Of a stretch of DNA of 64,000 nt, positions 11,010-21,600 are shown piece by piece. The notes under the pieces were generated by a model. That model did no database searches. It was not told where the DNA came from and worked only from the letters and a program-made list of their open reading frames with translations. This stretch comes from Caenorhabditis remanei (lineage: Eukaryota > Nematoda > Chromadorea > Rhabditida > Rhabditidae). The stretch spans positions 16,182,001 through 16,246,000 of the forward strand of contig NC_071332.1 of the NCBI RefSeq assembly GCF_010183535.1, read 5' to 3'. The translations under genes and the position numbers were made by a program. Every line of letters begins with the position of its first letter. Positions within the stretch are counted from its first letter, which is position 1.

Positions 11010-12293
11010 CTATTTGAAATGAGACCATTGTTGTTTCAGATAAATAAAATAAGCTTCGTCCTTGACTTGCACTTCTGCATTTAGTTTAACTGCTTTTTTG
11101 TGATGAATCTGGAATAACAAACTGATGGTCTTTTTTTATACTAAAAAACAATGAATTCTTACTCTCTTTATCACTCTCGACATTACAAAAATCACTACGA
11201 TTGCGTATACCGGAACACATTGAATCACTGAAAAAAATCGTCATGTTCTGCAATTCCATCAAAAATGAAACTCACATTCAAGTAATCCCAAATATGTACT
11301 ATCTGACTTTTCGAGACGAAGCATATCCACAATTAAAAGGCTCAGGAAATAGATAACCATGAAAACAAAATCCAGAGATGTGAAACTCAATAAGATTGGA
11401 ATCAGAGTTTTGTTCTCTTCAATCTGATATTTCTGACTTAAATTTGTCACTGCGTCGGTTGCACGAAGAGTCTGGATTCGAAACAAATAAGAAATTTTTT
11501 TAAAAAACTGAAAACTGACCATGTTGATATTATACAGTCTGTAGCACTGGGCAAATGAAAAAAGATTAGAAGTAATAGTCACAATTTCAACAATTGTCGC
11601 GAAATTCTTTCGGCTATAAAACATGCAGTAAGCAGGGCGGTCTGGGAAGTCATCGCCGGAAAACAAGCAGATAATAATAACCAAGCTGAGCAGTATCTGA
11701 GAAAGTATAGATTTCTAAATTTAGATAAACTAACGGGTACCTGTGACACAACAAGTAAAACTCCATATTTAGACTTTCCATTTTCGTATTTTCTAGATAA
11801 ATGTGTCGCAATAGTTCTTTCGATTGCAATGAATACAGTTGTGAAACTGGAACAATAAACTCCAAAACTGAATAAACTCCGAGATACGACGCATCTGAAA
11901 ATATGTAACCTTATTGAGTTGATACAGAAGAACTTACATCCCAAAGAACTGTCTTTTATCACAAACTGGTAGTGGAGTCAACCACAAATATAAATCCGAA
12001 GAATGTTGAACAATTCTAAAATTTAAAATTCTTTAAAAAAAAGGACTAATATTGACATTAACTGACCTTCCGATACAATGCAATAAAATGGAAAAACAGT
12101 GAACAGCAATTATCATTTTAATATTTATATGGAAATATGAATCTTTTATAATCTTTCGCAATGTTGCAACTAAAATTGGAACTGATATGAATGATAAAAT
12201 CAACATTAGTAATTCTGAAGCATGAAGAAAGATCGAGTTCTGTACAGCTAAAACTAATTTTTCGTCGCATCTACTGAAATTGGGTGCTGACAT
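11010..12293 (-). CDS. Serpentine chemoreceptor, class AB-like (srab)
   Basis: Seven exons on the minus strand read through in frame from ATG at 12293 to a stop at 11010. Exon 1 ends in LLHCIGR and exon 2 continues IVQHSSDLYLW with PVCDKRQFFG. Exon 3 carries FIAIERTIATHLSRKYEN, the family's equivalent of the DRY-loop region. Exon 4 has the extracellular loop with a cysteine. Exon 5 holds LSQKYQIEENK, a motif shared by the Sra and Srab classes. Exons 6 and 7 give the last helix and a charged tail. Introns are about 45-60 nt with canonical GT-AG ends. No frameshift or stop was found, so it is probably functional. Srab is preferred over Sra because of the CIGR/HSSD region; this is from memory of the families. 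Confidence 0.8.
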
Positions 12294-12502
12294 CAGAATA
12301 TCTGAAAAGATAATTTTCAGTTCTACGAAAATTTTCTATGAAGCTTTGATTTATGTTTAAAAAAACTGGAAACGAGCGAACAAAGAGTACGATACATGAA
12401 AAAGGGATTTGTATGATACAGGGTTTCAGGGAATTGTGATTAAAAGAAAACAAACTGTTAAGTTCTCATAGACGATTCAATAATTTTAGATGAATATGCA
12501 TA

Positions 12503-12957
12503 CCGTAAAAACAATATTTGAGGTGCATGCAATTATATTGTTCAATGGGTCCGTTAGAGGGCAACTCTATTAGAGGGGCCATTCAAATAGGGTGCACCTC
12601 TATTTTTCGTCGGCGAATTTGCCCGACCCCGGGACCCAACTATCTTTTGAATTTGTTAGATTTCATTAGTTTTTATGTCGAATTCATCGAACTTTTACGT
12701 AAAAAACGGAGAAAATCCTGAATTTTTATAGAAAACTACGTTTTGACCCCAAAAATGCTAAAATAGTGATGAGATAGAACAGTTCGGAGTCAGTTAATGA
12801 TGATATAAGAGAAAAATGTAATTCAGTGAAGGGCAACTATATTAGAGGGGCACCTCAATTAGAGGGTGCACCTTTATTGTTCAAAAGGTCTGTCGGAGGG
12901 CACCACTATTAGAGCGGAACTTCAAATTGAGGGGCACCTCAAATACAATTTTTACGG
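12503..12957. mobile_element. TA-flanked MITE (CCGTAAAAACT family), copy 2
   Basis: Ends CCGTAAAAACAATATTTGAG and its complement, flanked by TA at 12501-12502 and 12958-12959. Subterminal blocks read 'gaggtgca', 'gagggcaact' and 'gaggggcacctc'. The unique centre (about 12610-12850) has no ORF related to transposase that I can see. Confidence 0.85.
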
Positions 12958-12959
12958 TA

Positions 12960-15633
12960 CTTCATTTCAAATTTATTTCCAATTTCCTGTTTTACGGGCA
13001 TTACCACAAAAACAGTATAAAACTGGCTGTCCCAGTTGTCTATGATTATAAAATTTGATCGGAGCACCATGATTAAAAATTAACTGTTTAAAAAGATTTA
13101 TTTTGAAGTGAATAACACCGAAAGTTGAAAAAAGAAACTGCATAAGATCAAAACTTCTAAAATTCGCGCATCGGTTAAGTGAAATATGCATAAATACAAT
13201 CAAAAGTGAGAAATTGGAGGTAATTGGAGAGAAATACCAACAACAGAACGTTGATTTCGCCAATAACATAGTTAGACTAACTTCCAGACTGACACAATTT
13301 TATCAGGTAAATAAAGTCTACAAAGAATTGGTTCTTGGAACGACGACGGAAGTTATATTGTTCCAGAAAGGCAGAAAGTTTGTGCTGAAGGATATACATA
13401 ACCAGGAAGTGGTTCAGACAGAGACATGACTAACTAAGAGATGTTTCAGATCAGTGCGCTAATTTGTACAAAAACAGATAACTGTTGTCTAAGCTTTGAT
13501 GGAATCTAATTTCGAAAAGATTAGTTGGATGATCCAAATCTGATCAAAATTTGACGTGTTCAAATGTTTAAAACCTCAGAAATTAGACTTCGAAAATCGA
13601 AAGAAATACACATTTTAAAGATTGAGACTGTAGAAATGTTTCAAAAAGAGAGGAAAACAGTTTTTGCAGTATTTTAAATTAAACTTACGAACATCGGTTG
13701 TTTCTGCTTTTTTCAGGACAAACTCTTTCTTGAATTCAATAGTGTTTTCAATACTTCTACGTGGAAAAGCTGAAATTTTTCTAAAAAACTGAAGTAACTC
13801 CCGTAACTCAAAGGCTTGACCTATATTTGAACACGTATACAGACATAACTCAGAGTAAGGAGTACGCAGGTAGTAGTCCCCAGTTCCCCGAGTGTCGAAA
13901 TTTGGCATTTTTCGAAACCTCACACTGACAACTTTTTCCCACTTTCTACTACAGCTCAGCAGGTTATGTGTTTTGTCGACAGCTCAAAAAGAAGTTTTTG
14001 AAGTCAGTGTTATTGCCTATCGAATGAGCTTAAAACCATTACGGAAGCTTAAAAACTCAATAAGTTACGAGATCTCAAAGTGGAGACACCGAAATTTTCA
14101 AAAATTTCCAAAAAAGTTGTGTAACTCCCCGAAACCTCAGAGAGCGACGCTATAATTTTGGATTTTTCTTAGTTACGCCAGACACTACTTGTGTACAAAA
14201 TATGGGAAGATTCCAGGTGGGACACTTCGGGTCATTCCCATATCAGATGAAATCTCAATTTGCTAGGCGAAGAAGAAGAGATATACTTTCATACAAACCA
14301 CTATTCGAAGAATGAGACACGTTTCTCAAGAAAACTAGGTTCATTGATTGTTAATATGTAAATTGGATATATGCGTCTTCCGACACTTGTTTTTTTCTTT
14401 TCGACTGTGTTCAGACGTTCGACTCGTTGCAGGAAAATGGAAAAACAGGAAAATCAGTTTATTTTATTTCATTTCAGTTATGATTTTCAATATTCACAAT
14501 ATCTCTTGATTCAATAGAAATGAATTATGATTATTCTTTCAGTTAGAAATTTTCGACGACCAAACATAGGAGCATTTTTTGAGCATTGTTAGATGTAAGC
14601 GAGCATTATCAGATATATAATGGAACGAAATACATCATTGAAAGAAACAATTTTTTTTTGATTTCTTTGGTCTGAGTCTGATTTAGGAGTCACACCTTTT
14701 AAAAAAGATTTCAAGACGCTCCAAAATCTTCACACTAGAGTGTCGCCTCGCGAGAATCAGTTTTAGCACTTTGTGAGAAATCCAGCAGAATCCAGCATAT
14801 TCTTGTTTCGTTCTTTCTCGTTTTGTCCAGCATAAAGTTCAGCATACTCTCGAATATCGCGAGCCACAAAAATGTATGTCTCATAAAATTATCACATAAA
14901 GTTAATAGCAAAGTGGTAAATAAAAATTTCTCTTCGTATCACTTTCTCGTCTTGGTTTGTGTTCTCAAAAATTGATTAATTACTTTCAATTTTTCCATTA
15001 AAACGTGAGAAAAACTATGTGAAAAATGAAACTGCCAAACTTTTAGACAAAGTCTAGTACATGGATACACTAAAAGTTAGAAAGAATCCCAATCTCATAC
15101 ATAGCCATAAACACAGACAGAAAAAATGAAAATGACTAATTTCCATTAAATTCAAACATAACCATACCAATATTCAATCAAAGTACTTTTTTGAAAATGA
15201 TCGATATCTGCTCATGTTGTGTGTTCTTCAATCTCCAGTGAATTCTCCCAATCACCAACACCTCCCACAGCCAGCAACAACAAGAAGTGCCAGAGACTCA
15301 AAATTAAAATAAATCAAACGTTGGGCAAGTGCACGCCGGCCCAATTGGTAAGCAAATCGCCAAAACAATGGGCAATCCGCTCAAGATTTCCTGAGTAATC
15401 AACAGAAAACGCGTGGTGTGCCCATAGATCTTTTCCCATCGCTCGTTCTCTTACAGAATTCTCATAATCCTTAATCTCCCAAAAATATCCAACATTGTTA
15501 ATTTATAATTTTGATCCTTTACGTCACTTCCTCCCGTTAACCAGAAGAAGCCCTTCTTCCGCCTACTTCTTGCTTTATAAACTCAACCCCTTACTTCATT
15601 TATTATTACTATTCATTCCTTATTTCTTTCAAA
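12960..15633. other. Long intergenic region, no supported gene
   Basis: AT-rich. Open frames at 12973-13269 (minus), 13214-13429 (plus), 13615-13923 (minus) and 13892-14155 (plus) lack domains, signal peptides or consistent splice partners. The last kilobase is the 5' flank of the receptor guanylate cyclase; no regulatory motif can be named with confidence. Confidence 0.45.
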
Positions 15634-18600
15634 ATGCGTCTTCTTCATTTTTCTATATCCATTTTCCTTTTGTTTGAATCAAAATCTTGTCAAAATATCA
15701 CTGCTAGGCCCCTCATCCGTGTCGGTATAGCTGCAGTCTTGAAGACTCAAAACGGTTCGATCGGTTGGGGATACACGGGCGGTGCAGTACCTCTGGCGTT
15801 GCAGTATTTAAAAGGACACGGCTATTTGAAGGATTTTGATTTCGAGTGTGTCCCAAAAGTCCTCTGAAAATCCAACAAATTTCTTCTTCTTCTTCAGATT
15901 CCACGTGGAGTACACCGAATGCGATCTATCAACCGTTGTGAAAGCAGGCATTTCATTCATGAAAACTAATGATTACGATGTAGTCATTGGTCCTCCTTGC
16001 GCTCCTGCTCTCAAAATGATGGGCACCCTGTCTACGCTCTATAAGAAACCAGTGCTTGGATGGGGGTTTGTGACTGAATCTGAGTTTTCGGATATGTCAA
16101 GATTCCCATATGTTACATCGGTGCTGCCGAGCTCAGAGACGTAAGTAACAAAAAAACAATTGATTGCCGAACTTTTGCCAGGCCATGTTGTAAGTTGACT
16201 AGTGCCCCCCCCCCCCCGCCTCCCTGCGGGCTCCGCAGGACTCGGGTGCGACTCGTGTTTATTTGACTTCTATAAAAATCATTTAAAACTTATCACTTCG
16301 CACAAAAAAAGAAAAAAAAATCAATGAGAACTTCAACCATCACCTCACTGATTCACATTTTGGATGAAAAAGTGGATCGCGCGTAGAACCTGTGATACTG
16401 TCAGACGGATCCATTATGGATTCATTCAGGACCCATGCGCGACCTGAGGTTTCATTGATTCGATCGGGTTCATACCACCACTGCTTGTGGCTGTTTCGCG
16501 TACTATAAAATTATTCTTACTATAAATTTTCAACATGTTCTCCGTTTCCACTCATTTTTTCATCGAAAACAAATTATGGTTTCACTTTTTTGTGATTTCA
16601 TTACAGAAAGTACTGATAAACAGCACCCAAAACAAATTGTCGGAACGGTTCTAATATGGACCCTATATCGGGCTAACTCATATTGTCTATTTCGATAATG
16701 TAAAATGCATTTAATCGATTGCAACATGATTTACTACTAGCTAAACTTGTCGTTGTTGGATTTAATCTGTTGCAAATCAGATTAATCAATTCTTTATTCC
16801 GAATTTGTGGTGAAAGTGGGCAAATCGTACTCAGTTAAACGTAAGGCTTTATCCGGGGTCGCTCAAGGTTCAGTCCTATTTCCGGTTTTCTTCTTTAAAT
16901 ATATTCGTGAAGGATGTCCCAAAAACGTTACCAGCTTGAATATGATAAAGAAGTAAGTAGACCGTAAAAAAAATGCAATATCAGGTCGAAAGCCTCTTCA
17001 GCCGACAGATTGGCAGGTATCTTACACCGTCTGACCCTGATTTCTTATCAGCCAATCAACGTATGACCAAGCCTCCCTAGAGCATCGTAGACAATCAACA
17101 CATTGCAAAATGATACTCAAAATGCAATTAGGCAAAAATGATATTAACACTGATGACTTCTTCACAGCAAATACATTCACTAAAACACGCAGTAACAACA
17201 TATTCAACAGGAACTTCTTTTCTCGCCGCACGTCGCATGGATTCCATCAGCTCTGACTGACCTTTCACCTCATCCCATTCTCTGACTTACTAATCTCATT
17301 ATGAGTGTACGCTTCTGTCTTATGTTAGTTATTTAACATCATGTTTAATCCTTTCTGATGTACCGTAAAAACTCTATTTGAGTTGCCCCTCTATTTGAAT
17401 TGCCCCTCTAATAGTGTTGCCCTCCGACGGACGCTTTGAACAATAGAGTTGCACCCCCTAATTGAATTGCCCCTCTAATAGAGTTGCCCCGCAGCGGCAA
17501 TTTCAACTGACACAGTTGAGGAATTGATCGATAACTCGGAAATCAGCGAAGACGCATTTTTTGAAACTGAAGAAGTTGAAGGATTTTCCAGTGACGAATC
17601 ACTTGATGTTGATGAAATTTAAATTGATTAATCTCATTTCAATCCAATCTTGTTAAATTTGTTGTTTTAAAAAATTAAAATTTCATCTTAAAAAACATTT
17701 TGAACAATAGAGTTGCACCCTCTATTTGAATTGCCCCTCTAATAGAGTTGCACTCCGACGGACCCTTTGAACAATAGAGTTGCATGCAACTCAAATAGAG
17801 TTTTTACGGTATATTTAATTTCAGTAAGTTTTTCTTTTTTCTTGATACTTGTTATCGTATTCAATAGATACATAAATATTTCTGTCACTGGTTAGTTAGG
17901 GATTATGATTGCTGGCCGAACAGTGCAAAAGTTCGGTCACCACGATCTTTAACAGTTTACATGTTGTTATAACCAGACTTGCAAAATGAAATAACTGACT
18001 GAACTTCAGTAATTTTTCCGCATTTCAGCCTTGGCGTCGTCGTCTGGAAACTTCTGGAACTATACTCCTGGGAACGTATCGCTTTGCTCTATTTCAAAAA
18101 CGAGTTCAATTACTGTCAATCTACTATCCTCGACGTGGAATCTTTGCTATACCAAGAAAATATGTCTCAGACGGTGCGAGTGGTCGTAAAAAAAGAATTG
18201 GACAAAAAAAACCCCGATAGCTTCAACAATACCCTACAGTTGGTCAAATCAAAAGCGAGGGGTGAGTTTGGATAACTGAAGTTGGGTATTGTAAAATACC
18301 AGATTGCGCCTGCTCTGTATTTTAACATTTCTGTCTGTTTTAGGTACATTGAGTTTAGATTGCAATCTTTTATTATTCCGGTATAACAAGGAGAAGGACT
18401 CTCGTCCTTCCCCCGCACCAGTGAAGTATAAACTAAAATGTAAAGAGGAGAAAAGGGACTCTCGGCCGGCCGCTGGGTTGTTTACGCCCCGCTAAACCGA
18501 GAGTAAGACGTCATCTCAGTCGAGAGAGAACCCGAGGAAAAGAGAGTAGAGACAGGTCAGAGACTGGCCTGTGACAGTATCAATAAAAAACAGGAAACGG

Positions 18601-21600
18601 GGATTATCAAGTAAAAGTTTTTCAGTAATCCTCTGGTGTGCTCAAACCGGTGTCGAGAAACGTCACTACCTGATTCAAGCTGCACGCCAACAAATGAATA
18701 CCAGTGAATACGTTCATGTGATGTTATCGATGAGAAGTGTTGGTTTTGGAGTCCATTCAGCGGTCGGCAAGAAGCTCTGTGAGTTTTTAGGCCACGCCCA
18801 ATTTTTCACAGTGATCGTGTGTCAACTTTGACGCAGTTAAACACCTTTGGCTAAATATTGCTATAACTCGGTTATTTTTGACCGTGGATCAAATTTGAAT
18901 ACAGATTCTGAATTCTTGCATCATGAGAATGCAGAATTTGCTCCAAACGTTTTCCTAGCATAAGAACAAAACTAGTTAGAGCACCATTTACAAAGAATGC
19001 CGGATCTCAGTCACCTTAACGAGCTCTAACTAAACGGTCGTGTATCTTCCTTCATTTTTATAAAACGTCAAAATTTCATACGGATTCGGAATCCGTACAG
19101 CTGCAGCTTTCTAGTCATGTACCGTTTATCACACAATTTTCACTTACAGTAACACAAACCGGCCTACCGCCAGTGTGGGAATCCTTCCAACTCGAGCCAG
19201 ATGGATTCGAGGACTTGGCAAAGAGTACAGCTGCGAAAATGCTTGTGGTGATTCACTTTTTTTATTTGCTCCCCCAATTTCTGTATCAATTTTTCAGATA
19301 GACACCAACAGTGAAGTGCGTGACAAAGGATTTCTGGAATTCATGACCAAGAATATAGTTTATGCAGTGAGAGAACCACCATTGAGTTGTACGGCTCCGG
19401 AATGCTTGGCTGCGAATGGGACGGTGAGTTGGAGCAGTTTTCACAGAAAACGAATAAAGTAATATATTCCTCGCTTCTTTTTATTGTGGCTCGCAATTTG
19501 CCGTAAGGTATTGTGCATTAATTTTCAGTTCATGGGCGCCTACGCACGTCATCTATTTGACGTCTTCTATATGTACGGCTTAGCAGTGTCTAGCCTGAAC
19601 TCCACGGACCCCAAAGTGTATCGTAACTTGTCATTATTGACTCCTCAGTTCACAACGGCATTTGATGGTATGTGTTGCAAGTGCGCTCTACTAATAAACT
19701 AAAAATTTCCAGGAATGACGGGACTGGTCACGCTAAACGATGAGTTGTCACGGATGCCATTGTACCAAGTGTATGCGTTGAATAATGATTATGACCAGAT
19801 ATCGCTTATGAATATCAGTTTGGTCAATGGAAGTGCGGTAGGTTTTAATTGTTTTCAAACCATGATGTCTGGATTCTAGATCATTCAGCAATTTTTGAAA
19901 ACTGATTTCCCATCAGAATTAAAGAGGCTATATATTGTTCGAGGTTTTTAATAGGCTCCATATCGTCGCCAGCAGCGATACTTAGCGAATTTTATTAGTT
20001 TTTTTTTTCAGAGAGTCACTCTCGCCTACAAAGATGAGCCCACCGATGTCTGGCACTTTTGGGGTGGCGTCCGCCCCCTAGACACTCCGATTTGCGGGTT
20101 TCTCGGAAAAACCTGCCCGATCCCGTTTTTCGATCAATACCGTATCCTGATAATCGTCGCCGTGACAGTAACAGGCCTCCTGATACTAGCTATTTTCACG
20201 TGCCTCACTTCCATGATAAGGAATCGATGTGCCGAGCAAGAACGCCTAAATTCCGAGTGGCAGATCCATGCGATCAAGTTGAGACTCCCAAAAATGAACA
20301 ATCATCGGAGAAAGTCGGTTTTATCAGCGGATTCTGAAGAGGAATTTGAAGATGATAACGTCTCCGGAAGCACTAGGAATTCAGGAATCCGTAAATTCAA
20401 TGAGAACTATGTAATACAGATTCTGGAGAACGACCTAGTCCTAACGACTGTTCATCAGACACATGAGCTTACTAACCTCGAAAAATTGAAACTAGTGAAA
20501 CTTAGAAAACTGGATGACGAGTATCTGAACAAGTTCATCGGATTATCGATTGATGGGTCGAGATGTATGGCGGTGTGGAAGATGTGTCCGAGGGGATCGC
20601 TGCGAGATATCATAATGAAAGGAAACTTCTCGATGGACTATTTCTTTATGTTTTGTATGATTAGGGATGTGGCGGAGGTGAGTCGTCGTCTTTAGTTAAA
20701 ATTGAAAATATGCATTTAATCGCCGCCACTTTGACAGCCTTGCCGCCACTAAGGTTCAAACAGGCAAGCTATAATATAAACCTGTTATGAAACAGGCGGT
20801 TACGGAAGGTTCCGATTCGAGATGTTTTGATTCCGAGCAGTATTGAGTCACTGTGCAACGAACTGGTGTATAATGTATGATAGTTGATTGTGCCTACAGG
20901 CATATCTTATCAGTTATGAAACAGACGGTTCTAATTCTGCCAATCTCATTACGGACTGTTCTGGCGCAGTTCTAATACGGGCGGTCCTATTTGTGATGTT
21001 TCGATGTCGATTAGTTTTTTGAGTAGCTACGCAACAAGCTTTTTAACGCCAGCGCATGCATGATAGTGGACTGTACAATCTAAGCGATTGAAAATACACT
21101 TACAACAGAATAAAATAGAAAAAAAAAGAAAAACGTTAGTGTTGCTCATTTTTGCACTTATAGTTAGAAGCCACAAAACGTAACAACTTTATTCACAAGT
21201 TCTGGTGATATATATCTCGACCTGTTACTCCATCTCGACCTGGGATCCTTCCCTAGTTATAACAGTGCCAAAACAGCCCGAATTGAGACCGGCCGTATTA
21301 GAACCTCCGGTTTCATAACTGGTATAAAGCATACATGTTTGAAGCTAGAGTTTGCACTAACCGTACTAGAAATCGCCCCCACTTTAGAGATTCTCACCAA
21401 TTCCAGGGCATGAACTACCTGCACAAAAGTTTTCTGCGTCTTCATGGAAGGCTCCGCTCTGCCATATGCCTTGTGAATGAGAGCTGGCAAGTGAAACTAT
21501 CGGATTACGGTTTGGATTTTTTGGTAGATGAGGAGGAGAGACCAGCGAAGAAACGATTGCTCTGGGTGGCTCCAGAAGTACTAAGAGGATCATTGACGGT

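Noticed and set aside
13615..14155. Overlapping open frames on both strands
   Set aside because: No recognisable domain and no consistent exon structure; probably chance in AT-rich DNA.
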